NCBI GenBank assembly: GCA_035604035.1
Contig: DATNJF010000219.1
Span: forward strand, 1-5,352
Direction of reading: 5' to 3'
Length of the DNA stretch: 5,352 nt
Source of the DNA: DATARH01 sp035604035
GTDB taxonomy: Bacteria; Pseudomonadota; Alphaproteobacteria; ATCC43930; CGMCC-115725
The notes under the pieces are model-generated. The model did not search any database and was not told the origin of the DNA. It saw nothing but the letters and a program-made list of their open reading frames with translations. Positions 1 through 5,096 of the stretch are shown in pieces; position 1 is the first letter of the stretch, and every line of letters begins with the position of its first letter. Made by a program: the position numbers and the translations under genes.

Positions 1-594
1 AAGCATTACCAGTGGTGGTACTCGACCCGGCCGGCCAATGACGCGATGTGGCGCTGCAAGCAGGGCGTCCGCGACTTCCTGCGCGCCTATTTCCACCACA
101 AGAGCGCCGACTGGAAAGCCAACAAGCCGCACGAGCTCGCCGGCTGGAGCGCGACCGAGCTTGCCAAGATGCCGACCTACTACATCATGGATTTGGCCGA
201 CGACATGGCCGCCGGCGTGGCGAAGGAGATGCCGTCAGCCGCCGAGATCGCCGCCTGCCAGTGGCTGCCTGACAGCGAGCTCGCGGTCTATGCCGGTGAA
301 TACCAACGCAATGGCTTTCAGGGCGGGCTCAACTGGTACCGCTCGCGCACCGGCGGCACGTTCGAAGCCGAATTGCAGTTATTTTCCGGCAAGACGATCG
401 ACGTGCCGTCGATCTTCATCTCGGGCAAATCGGATTGGGGCGTTTACCAGCGCTCCGGCGCGGTCGCGCGCATGAACGGCGGCGCCTGCACCAAGATGAC
501 CGGGGTCCATCTCCTCGACGGCGCCGGCCATTGGGTGCAGCAGGAGCAGGCGGCCAAGGTCACCGAGCTGCTACTGGAGTTTTTGCGGCGATAA
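1..594 (+). CDS. Alpha/beta hydrolase, epoxide-hydrolase-like (5'-truncated by window edge)
   Basis: The frame is open from base 1 and ends at TAA 592-594, so only the last 197 residues are present. The nucleophile elbow and oxyanion hole lie outside the window. What remains matches the cap and C-terminal part of soluble epoxide hydrolases. A GFQGGLNWYR segment resembles the GFRGPLNWYR of mammalian soluble epoxide hydrolase; its Tyr (codon 337-339) aligns with a cap tyrosine that polarises the epoxide oxygen. An acid candidate, the Asp in SGKSDWG (433-435), follows, then the catalytic His in GAGHW (529-531). By family, the enzyme would hydrolyse an epoxide or a related halide or ester through a covalent Asp-ester intermediate, in the cytoplasm since no export signal is visible here. 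The substrate is unknown. A haloalkane dehalogenase or general esterase is possible, but the LNWYR motif favours an epoxide hydrolase. The first Met in view (46) is internal, because homologous-looking sequence continues upstream of it. The gene is convergent with the VOC gene. Confidence 0.85.
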   Translation, partial: KHYQWWYSTRPANDAMWRCKQGVRDFLRAYFHHKSADWKANKPHELAGWSATELAKMPTYYIMDLADDMAAGVAKEMPSAAEIAACQWLPDSELAVYAGEYQRNGFQGGLNWYRSRTGGTFEAELQLFSGKTIDVPSIFISGKSDWGVYQRSGAVARMNGGACTKMTGVHLLDGAGHWVQQEQAAKVTELLLEFLRR

Positions 595-599
595 CCTCA

Positions 600-665
600 G
601 TCGTTGGTGGCCGGGTTTGTCCCGACCATCAACGCGGATTCCCGGGACAGGCCCGGGCTGACGAC
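600..665. repeat. Imperfect inverted repeat (REP/BIME-like) between convergent genes
   Basis: The left arm (600-624) and right arm (643-665) are near-complementary, both reading GTCGT...CCGGG..TGTCCCG on their own strand with a small length difference. Each arm also folds locally. Bases 609-615 pair with 621-627 (7 positions, one mismatch, 5-nt loop), and 641-646 pair perfectly with 652-657 (CCCGGG/CCCGGG, loop 647-651). The wording resembles the palindromic intergenic repeats that are abundant in Bradyrhizobium-type genomes; this comparison is from memory. The element fills the gap between two genes that end facing each other, so it could stop transcription from both sides, although neither arm has a T-tract. 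Confidence 0.6.
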
Positions 666-679
666 TTAGTCGACCAAAA

Positions 680-1033
680 TCACACCTTCTCGATCACTTC
701 CATCTGCGCACCGTCGGGGGCTTCGAGGAAGGCAACGTGACGGCCGTTATTGTTGAGTTCCTCGAGCACCTTGACCCCGTTCTTGCGGACCGTCGCCATC
801 GTCGAGGCGTAGTTGTCGGTCTGCACCGCGAGGTGCTCGATCCCGAGATACTGCGCGTGATTCTGGCTGTCGATCTTCACCGTGATGTTGAGTTGCAGCC
901 CGTGCAGATCGACCCGGAAGCCGCGGCCCGGGATTTCAGCCAACAGCTTGCCGCCAAAATTGTTGATGTAATAGTCGGTGGTCTTTTTCGGGTCGGCGCA
1001 TTTCAGGTGGACATGTCCGATCTCAAAGGCCAT
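680..1033 (-). CDS. VOC superfamily protein (glyoxalase/bleomycin-resistance/dioxygenase fold)
   Basis: This is a 117-residue single-module VOC protein. It has the two beta-alpha-beta-beta-beta repeats expected for the fold: the first starts at IGHVHLKCADP, the second at GIEHLAVQTDN, and it ends with the family-typical EAPDGAQMEVIE strand. Aligned by eye with glyoxalase I, candidate metal ligands are His7 (His9 is an alternative), His67 and Glu112. The fourth usual position, a Glu in the third strand (around LQLNITV), holds no acid. It therefore may bind metal with three protein ligands plus water, as ring-cleaving dioxygenases do, or may have another role. VOC members include lyases, isomerases, dioxygenases and drug-binding proteins, and the substrate cannot be called. 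The start is firm: AAGGAGG lies at 1041-1047 (minus strand), seven bases before the ATG. It is divergent from the amidohydrolase and convergent with the hydrolase. It is probably cytoplasmic, as no signal peptide is visible. Confidence 0.9.
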   Translation of the reverse strand: MAFEIGHVHLKCADPKKTTDYYINNFGGKLLAEIPGRGFRVDLHGLQLNITVKIDSQNHAQYLGIEHLAVQTDNYASTMATVRKNGVKVLEELNNNGRHVAFLEAPDGAQMEVIEKV

Positions 1034-1052
1034 TTCGTTCCCTCCTTGGCGG

Positions 1053-1075
1053 GGCTCCGCGCACTGCGCGAAGCC
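1053..1075 (-). promoter_or_regulatory. Stable hairpin in the predicted VOC mRNA leader
   Basis: GGCT (1053-1056) pairs with AGCC (1072-1075), and CGCGC (1058-1062) pairs with GCGCG (1066-1070). One mismatch (1057/1071) and a 3-base loop make a nine-pair, very GC-rich stem. If the VOC transcript starts near 1083, the stem lies in its leader and ends five bases before the Shine-Dalgarno site. It could influence translation or mRNA stability. It may also be a simple DNA palindrome acting as an operator for the divergent pair. Confidence 0.35.
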
Positions 1076-1089
1076 GGATGACGCACGAG

Positions 1090-1118
1090 AGCAGATTCGG
1101 TTTGGCCCGGCGCGTCAA
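1090..1118 (-). promoter_or_regulatory. Candidate sigma-70-type promoter for the VOC gene
   Basis: On the minus strand a TTGACG (1113-1118, five of six to the consensus -35) is followed after exactly 17 bases by TCTGCT (1090-1095, three of six to TATAAT). This would start transcription near 1083, about 50 bases before the VOC ATG. The -35 box is good and the -10 box weak, which is common in GC-rich alphaproteobacteria. On the plus strand only a poor match (TTGGCC 1102-1107, N18, TAGGTT) is seen for the amidohydrolase gene. Confidence 0.3.
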
Positions 1119-1170
1119 GCCCGAGTAGGTTTGCCGCGACCCAACGGCAATCCATTCAGGGAGGACCCCC

Positions 1171-2268
1171 ATGTCGATCACCCCCGACCTCACCGCCAGC
1201 GGCGGGCTCATCTTCACCGGCTGCGAAATTTCTGCCGGCGCCGCTGCCAGTTCCGGGGGCGGATCGGGCCATGCGGGGCACGCGCATGCCCACGCCAAGC
1301 GCTGGGAGGTCGTGATCGCCGGCAAGCGCATCAAGACCGTCGATGTCCATGCCCATTGCATCGTCCCCGACGCGGCGAAGGTGATCAACCATCCGCTCGA
1401 GGCGCCGGCCCTCTTATGGTCGGATGTCGGCACCCGTCTCGCGCACATGGACAAGTCCGGGGTCGATGTCGAGGCGCTCAGCATCAATCCCTTCTGGTAC
1501 CGCGCCGAACGCGATGCCGCCGCCGAGCTAATCAAGGTCCAGAACGAGACGCTCGCCCAATTCTGCGCCGGCAATCCCGACCGCTTTGTCGGCTTCGCTA
1601 CCGCTGCGCTGCAATTCCCCGACCTCGCCGCGCAGCAGATCGAGCATGCGGTCAAGACCATGGGCTTCCGCGGTGTCGGCGTTGCCGGCTCCTGCGCCGG
1701 GCAAGACCTCGCCGACCCGAAATTCCACCCGTTCTGGCAGAAATGCGAAGAGCTTGGGGTGCTGGTGTTCATGCACCCGCTCGGCACCCGCGAGCTGGAG
1801 CCGAGCGGCCGGCTCAAGGGGAACGGGCTTCTCACCAACACCATCGGCAACCCGCTCGAAACCACGATCGCGCTGTCGCATCTGATCTTCGAGGGCACGC
1901 TCGACCGCTTCCCTGGCCTCAAGATTTGCGCGGCGCACGGCGCCGGCTTCCTCGCCAGCTACGCTCATCGCTCCGACGCGGTGCTCAAGGTCTTCCCGAA
2001 TCGGGTCGGCACGCCGCCCAAGAAAAAGCCGACCGAATACCTGCGCAACGGTCAGATTCTGGCCGATACGATCATGTTCACCGGCGAGGCGGTGAAGCAC
2101 CTGATCAACGAGATGGGTGTCGAGAACGTGGTGATGGGCACCGATTACCCGTTCCCGTGGAACACCGCGCCGGTCGATCACATCCTGTCGATCCCGGACA
2201 TCACCGACGCCGACAAGATCGCCATCCTCGGTGGCACCGCGGCGAAGCTTCTGGGGATCGCGGAGTAA
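1171..2268 (+). CDS. Amidohydrolase 2 family protein, ACMSD-like (probable metal-dependent decarboxylase/hydrolase)
   Basis: This is a 365-residue TIM-barrel metalloenzyme related to 2-amino-3-carboxymuconate-6-semialdehyde decarboxylase (ACMSD). Metal-site candidates are His60 and His62 (VDVHAH on strand 1), His202 (FMHP), His256 (CAAHGAG; in ACMSD this His is catalytic) and Asp325 (GTDYPFPW). HRSD at 266-269 sits where ACMSD has its substrate-carboxylate Arg, and the MDKSGVDV and GTDYPFP segments look very like ACMSD. Relatives include gamma-resorcylate and 5-carboxyvanillate decarboxylases as well as hydrolases, so decarboxylation of an aromatic or semialdehyde acid is likely but not proven. 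The start is supported by AGGGAGG (1158-1164), six bases before the ATG. The catalytic barrel begins near residue 50. The preceding residues are an extra Gly/Ala/Ser-rich tail containing GHAGHAHAHAK (34-43), not a recognisable signal peptide. The gene has its own divergent promoter region and no operon partner downstream on its strand. Confidence 0.9.
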   Translation: MSITPDLTASGGLIFTGCEISAGAAASSGGGSGHAGHAHAHAKRWEVVIAGKRIKTVDVHAHCIVPDAAKVINHPLEAPALLWSDVGTRLAHMDKSGVDVEALSINPFWYRAERDAAAELIKVQNETLAQFCAGNPDRFVGFATAALQFPDLAAQQIEHAVKTMGFRGVGVAGSCAGQDLADPKFHPFWQKCEELGVLVFMHPLGTRELEPSGRLKGNGLLTNTIGNPLETTIALSHLIFEGTLDRFPGLKICAAHGAGFLASYAHRSDAVLKVFPNRVGTPPKKKPTEYLRNGQILADTIMFTGEAVKHLINEMGVENVVMGTDYPFPWNTAPVDHILSIPDITDADKIAILGGTAAKLLGIAE

Positions 2269-2279
2269 AGGGACTCACC

Positions 2280-2353
2280 GTCATTCCCGCGACGGCGGGA
2301 ATCCAGGGCAACCACTCGTCGTCCACCCTGGGGCCCCGCCTACGCGGGGTGAC
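2280..2353. repeat. Two-hairpin palindromic element (REP/BIME-like), possible bidirectional terminator
   Basis: Two GC-rich hairpins face each other. The first pairs ATTCCCGC (2283-2290) with GCGGGAAT (2295-2302) around a 4-base loop. The second pairs CCCCGC (2334-2339) with GCGGGG (2344-2349) around a 4-base loop. The outer flanks are also complementary: 2280-2308 begins GTCATTCCCGC and ends CCAGGG, and 2326-2353 is an imperfect reverse complement of it. The whole therefore forms a larger inverted repeat with an unpaired centre (2309-2325). The GTCATTCCCGC..GCGGGAATCCAG wording is a widespread proteobacterial interspersed repeat type, recalled and not searched. It starts 12 bases after the amidohydrolase stop and fills the convergent gap, where it could terminate both genes. 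No T-tract follows either stem. Confidence 0.65.
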
Positions 2354-2389
2354 CCGGGGATCACGCAGGGGTGACGAACTGAAGGGTCG

Positions 2390-3517
2390 TTAAGGCGCGG
2401 CGCTCGCCAACGCTTTGGTGCGCGCGTCGAGCTTCGCCATCAGCTGCGGCAGCCCGCCGTCGCGCATCACCGAGAGGAAGGTGTCGCGTTCCATTTGCAC
2501 CAGGCTCGCGCCGCTGCTGAGGATATCGACGATTTTGAACCCGCCGTCCTCGGGCACGAGGTGCCATTTGACCGATTGCGACACCCAGTCGGATTTGGTG
2601 AAGGTGGTCCACACCACCGCCGTACCGTCCGGCAGCGAGCTTGCCGCGGTGACATCCACCTTGATCGACGGATCGGCAGCGAGCTCTATCCGCGGGTAAT
2701 AGGTCTCGACCAGATAGCTGATCAGGATCGTCTTGAAGCGCCGCTGAAAATCGGTCGGCTCGCCGGTCAGCTTGTCGCTGGTGGTGAAGCCGGCGATGCG
2801 GCTCACATCCATCCTATTCGCGAACAAATCGGCGAGCAGGGCGCGACGCTGCAGCGGCGTCATGTTGTTGTCGCGGGCGATGCCGAAGGCCTTGCCGAGA
2901 AAGGCGGAAAGAAAGGATGCGGCCGGCGTTGTCGCCGCGGCTTGCGTCGGCGCCGCCGCTGCGCCGCCCGGCGGGCTGAGAGTTTGCGGCGTTGTCGCGG
3001 CGGCTTGCGCCGTCGTCGCCGCCACCTGAGCCGGTGGTGGGGCGGGCTTTGGCTCGACGCGCGGCGTCACCGGCTTTGGCGTCACCGCGGCAGCCTTCTC
3101 GGCCGGTGTTCCCGGCGGCGCGACCGGGACGACCTGCGTCGTCGTATAGGCGACGTGATCGCGCGTCGTCGTGATCGTGTAGGAGGGCGGAGCCTGAGTG
3201 GTGGCCTGTTTCACCGGCTCGGGCTTCTTCGCGGCAAGCTTGGGCGCCGGCTTGCTCTTCGCCGAGGCAATTTTCTTGCCCGGCGCTTTCGCCTTCGCCG
3301 CGACCTTGGTCGGATGAGCCGGCGCAGTGTGTTTGTCGGCGGTTTTCGCGGTGGGTTTGGCCGCCGCGGGCGGCGGAGCGGATTTTGTGATCGGCAGGGC
3401 TGTGATGGGGCTCGCCAGCGGGGTCTGGGCCAAGATCACGGTGGCCGGCGCGCATAGCAGCAGCGCCGCCAACCCGCCGCCAAGCAACCCCTGAGACAGT
3501 CCACGCCGCATCGACAT
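2390..3517 (-). CDS. Exported MlaC/Ttg2D-family phospholipid-binding-like protein with long disordered linker
   Basis: With the chosen start the protein has 375 residues in three parts. Residues 1-30 are a signal peptide: MSMRR n-region, Leu/Ala/Gly-rich core, and likely cleavage after ILA. Residues 31 to about 200 are almost entirely Pro, Ala, Lys and Thr, basic in the first half and richer in Ala/Thr/Pro repeats in the second. About 200-375 is a Tol_Tol_Ttg2 (MlaC) domain, recognised by its helical start, the long YLVETYYPR helix, and the family-typical end (DGGFKIVDILSSGASLV, then FLSVMRDGGLPQLMAKL). MlaC shuttles phospholipids across the periplasm between outer-membrane MlaA and the inner-membrane MlaFEDB complex; HpnM is a hopanoid-linked relative. 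Usual MlaC proteins have roughly 200 residues, so the linker is the oddity. No other mla or hpn gene is in view. The frame extends to a GTG at 3565, but that would put 16 extra residues before the signal peptide. ATG at 3517 or 3511 is more sensible; 3511 has GGGGA six bases upstream. It is convergent with the amidohydrolase gene. Confidence 0.82.
   Translation of the reverse strand: MSMRRGLSQGLLGGGLAALLLCAPATVILAQTPLASPITALPITKSAPPPAAAKPTAKTADKHTAPAHPTKVAAKAKAPGKKIASAKSKPAPKLAAKKPEPVKQATTQAPPSYTITTTRDHVAYTTTQVVPVAPPGTPAEKAAAVTPKPVTPRVEPKPAPPPAQVAATTAQAAATTPQTLSPPGGAAAAPTQAAATTPAASFLSAFLGKAFGIARDNNMTPLQRRALLADLFANRMDVSRIAGFTTSDKLTGEPTDFQRRFKTILISYLVETYYPRIELAADPSIKVDVTAASSLPDGTAVVWTTFTKSDWVSQSVKWHLVPEDGGFKIVDILSSGASLVQMERDTFLSVMRDGGLPQLMAKLDARTKALASAAP
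2925..3023 (-). repeat. Direct DNA repeat inside the MlaC-like linker
   Basis: Bases 2925-2946 and 2988-3009 match at 21 of 22 positions, offset by 63 bases (21 codons). Similar GC-rich sequence follows each copy, to about 2957 and 3023. Read on the coding strand each copy gives QAAATTP, preceded by Thr in one copy and Ala in the other. Because the offset is a whole number of codons the frame is kept. This is a sign that the linker grew, at least in part, by in-frame duplication or slippage. Confidence 0.6.
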
Positions 3518-3720
3518 TCCCCAACAGCAGGCCACAAGCGAGCGCGGCCACATATCTGGAACCACGTCCCCCGACGCAAATTAATTCCAGTACTTCCGTG
3601 GGCGAATATAGCGACGTTTTGCGCAACGCGGCGGAAATTCTCTCCGATCTGTTTGGTTGACCTCGTTTCTTATCGATGTCTGTGCTCTTTGCTTGCTGGA
3701 AAGTTGATGGGAGATTGGTA
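3518..3720. promoter_or_regulatory. Divergent intergenic region (MlaC-like gene / SDR gene)
   Basis: This roughly 200-base gap is more AT-rich than its flanks and must hold promoters for both genes. For the SDR gene a good -35 match, TTGACC (3657-3662), is visible, but nothing close to TATAAT lies 16-18 bases downstream. For the MlaC-like gene the minus strand offers TATATT (3605-3610) as a -10, without a clear -35 at the right distance. Two perfect 8-base palindromes, AATTAATT (3579-3586) and TTGCGCAA (3619-3626), could be protein-binding sites or chance. Part of the left end (to 3565) is also open in the MlaC-like frame. Confidence 0.3.
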
Positions 3721-4473
3721 ATGCAACTCAGCGGCAAGACGGCGCTGGTCACCGGCGCGCAACAAGGGATCGGCCGCGGCATCGCGCTCGCCTTTGCCGA
3801 GGCCGGGGCCGATGTCGCGATCAACTGGCTCGACGATGAGGCCGCCGCGCGCGAGGTCGCGACCGCCGTCTCCGGTCACAATCGCCGCGCGCTGACGATC
3901 CAGGCCGACATGGCGCGGCTCGACGAGGTGCGCGAGATGGTCGACGCAGTGGTCGCCGAGTTCGGCGGGATCGACATCCTCGTCAACAATGCCGGTGTGT
4001 TCCCGCGCGTCGATTTTCTGGCGATGACCGAAGCCGACTGGGATTTCGTCCACGACGTCAACCTCAAGGGCTCCGCGTTCTGCGCGCAGGCCGCGGCCAA
4101 GGCGATGGCCGCCGCCGGCAAGCCCGGCGCGATCGTCAATATCACCTCGGGCGCCGCCTTTCGCGGCTCGCCGCGCGGCGTCCATTACGTCGCCAGCAAG
4201 GGCGGCGTCGTCTCGATGACCCGGCAGATGGCATTGGAGCTGGCGCCGCATCGCATCCGGGTCAACGCCATCGCTCCCGGCCTCACCGATACCGCCCAGC
4301 CGCGCTACGGCAGCAGCGAGGCGGAGATCGCCGCGATGGCCGCCGCCAATCCCTTGGGCCGCATCGCCCAGCCCGAGGATATCGCCCAGGCCGCGCTCTA
4401 CCTCGCCTCGGACGCGGCAAGTTTCGTCACCGGGCATACCCTCCATGTCAATGGCGGGTCTTACCTCTACTAA
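3721..4473 (+). CDS. Short-chain dehydrogenase/reductase (classical SDR)
   Basis: The 250-residue length is typical of classical SDRs. In order: the nucleotide-binding TGAQQGIG (11-18), Asp63 (QADM) contacting adenine, NNAG (89-92), the catalytic tetrad Asn114, Ser143, Tyr156 and Lys160 (HYVASK), PG at 186-187 after the active site, and the C-terminal GHTLHVNGG. All key residues are intact, so it should be an active NAD(P)-dependent oxidoreductase in the cytoplasm, probably a tetramer as in the family. The residues after strand 2 (INWLDDE) do not settle NAD versus NADP. Closest in style are the 3-oxoacyl-ACP-reductase-like and sugar or alcohol dehydrogenase members often annotated as FabG-like; the substrate cannot be read. 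The start at 3721 is preferred over 3676 because GGGAGA (3709-3714) lies six bases before it and the SDR fold begins at once (LSGKTALVTGA). It is divergent from the MlaC-like gene and is the last gene with the high-GC composition. Confidence 0.93.
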   Translation: MQLSGKTALVTGAQQGIGRGIALAFAEAGADVAINWLDDEAAAREVATAVSGHNRRALTIQADMARLDEVREMVDAVVAEFGGIDILVNNAGVFPRVDFLAMTEADWDFVHDVNLKGSAFCAQAAAKAMAAAGKPGAIVNITSGAAFRGSPRGVHYVASKGGVVSMTRQMALELAPHRIRVNAIAPGLTDTAQPRYGSSEAEIAAMAAANPLGRIAQPEDIAQAALYLASDAASFVTGHTLHVNGGSYLY

Positions 4474-4481
4474 TCTAGGTT

Positions 4482-4507
4482 CGGAGCCACTATCTGTGAT
4501 GGTTCCG
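4482..4507 (+). terminator. Possible hairpin terminator after the SDR gene
   Basis: CGGAGCCA (4482-4489) pairs with TGGTTCCG (4500-4507), eight pairs with one G-T wobble around a 10-base loop, starting eight bases after the SDR stop. There is no T-tract after it, so it is at best a weak intrinsic terminator. The position just past the stop codon is the main support. Confidence 0.3.
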
Positions 4508-4542
4508 CGAGAGGTCGGGGTTTGGGGGTGTGGAGAGCTTAG

Positions 4543-4914
4543 GTGAGCGATGCAATAAGGGCCGAGGGGCGGGCATTTGCCAAGTTCTTAGAGTCGTTGC
4601 CTGAAAGCGAACGAATTAAGGGCAATGAAATTGAGCGCCGCAGGGCGATCAAAGAGCACAAAGAATTTCAAGATAACTTTCGTGCGGGTATTTGCTACCT
4701 GTGCCAGCAACCGCTTACGTCGGTGGTTCAGTCGTTTGGCTGCCTCCATTGGCTCTTGAACCCGCCGGGATTCAAGAAAGACGCCGTAACGGAGATTGCC
4801 TCACGATACGGGCTGTTGCAGATTCAAGGGTACCTTCGTTGGGGCAATTATCCCGTTCACAAAGCAGAATCATTATGGCACAAGTGGCGCGCGAACGCGG
4901 CAATCCCAGCATAG
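4543..4914 (+). CDS. Uncharacterised small protein with CxxC...CxH putative zinc site
   Basis: This is a 123-residue soluble-looking protein that I cannot name. The N-terminal 48 residues are charged and helix-prone (ESERIKGNEIERRRAIKEHKE could form a coiled coil or basic helix). A compact core follows with Cys51-x2-Cys54, Cys67 and His69, spaced as a possible CCCH zinc site, then a Trp- and aromatic-rich tail (CLHWLLNPPGFKK, LLQIQGYLRWGNYP). The CLHWLL..PGFKK and QI..YLRW pieces look like conserved motifs of a family of hypothetical proteins, recalled only vaguely and without known function. The start is GTG at 4543, with GGAG at 4532-4535 seven bases upstream. Base composition falls clearly here relative to the SDR gene: hand counts of 60-base lines give roughly 43-58% G+C against 67% for one SDR line. 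This suggests acquisition from elsewhere. The next ORF overlaps its end by 40 bases in another frame. Confidence 0.65.
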   Translation: MSDAIRAEGRAFAKFLESLPESERIKGNEIERRRAIKEHKEFQDNFRAGICYLCQQPLTSVVQSFGCLHWLLNPPGFKKDAVTEIASRYGLLQIQGYLRWGNYPVHKAESLWHKWRANAAIPA

Positions 4915-5096
4915 CTAGCCATAAGGAGGCATCCGGCCGACGAAACGCTCGGAAAGAAATTACAGACGAGATGATCGCCGCCGGATGCGCCGTTTTGGCC
5001 TGGGAACTGCCGCAGCAAGATTTTTTTCTATCTCGCGATGACGCAAGGGCAATCGTAATCGAGGTTTATGCGGCCATGACTGAGGCACGCCTATAA
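4875..5096 (+). CDS. Small hypothetical protein
   Basis: This is a 73-residue ORF that overlaps the preceding gene by 40 bases. I do not recognise it firmly. The first 25 residues are basic and Ser/Arg-rich. The rest (KEITDEMIAAGCAVLAWE, then SRDDARAIVIEVYAAM) forms two amphipathic-helix-like segments joined by a short loop, a pattern seen in many small accessory or phage-type hypotheticals with 'ITDEMI.AG...L' and 'AR.IV..VY.AM' wording. No membrane segment or catalytic motif is visible. The start is uncertain: ATG 4875 has no good ribosome site, GTG 4884 is an alternative, and an in-frame ATG at 4971 would leave only the helical core. The overlap suggests coupled translation with the CxxC/CxH gene. 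Confidence 0.45.
   Translation: MAQVARERGNPSIASHKEASGRRNARKEITDEMIAAGCAVLAWELPQQDFFLSRDDARAIVIEVYAAMTEARL

Noticed and set aside
978..2393. Long plus-strand open frame (471 codons) across the amidohydrolase gene
   Set aside because: It is Arg/Pro-rich, lacks any recognisable domain and fully overlaps a clear ACMSD-like gene in another frame. It is a typical high-GC shadow frame.
2495..3457. Plus-strand 320-codon open frame opposite the MlaC-like gene
   Set aside because: It is extremely Arg/Gly-rich and is antisense to the low-complexity linker. The minus strand has a signal peptide and an MlaC domain.
2814..3824. Minus-strand 336-codon frame running from the SDR gene into the MlaC-like gene
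   Set aside because: It overlaps two supported genes in a different frame, has no domain and shifts composition along its length. It is a shadow frame.
3670..4446. Minus-strand 258-codon frame opposite the SDR gene
   Set aside because: It is the antisense of an SDR with all catalytic motifs intact. Its Gly/Asp/Arg-rich translation matches no family.
1..4473. A single catabolic operon of hydrolase, VOC, amidohydrolase and SDR
   Set aside because: The genes alternate in strand and are separated by palindromic gaps and an unrelated MlaC-like gene, so co-transcription is not possible. Shared function is at most a neighbourhood hint.
4474..4542. tRNA-like TTCGG/T-arm wording near 4480
   Set aside because: No acceptor, D-arm or anticodon stem can be assembled. 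Only the simple hairpin at 4482-4507 is supported.
4923..4929. Perfect AAGGAGG that might mark the start of another small gene
   Set aside because: No ATG, GTG or TTG lies within a usable distance downstream in any frame, so it is probably chance within the small hypothetical ORF.
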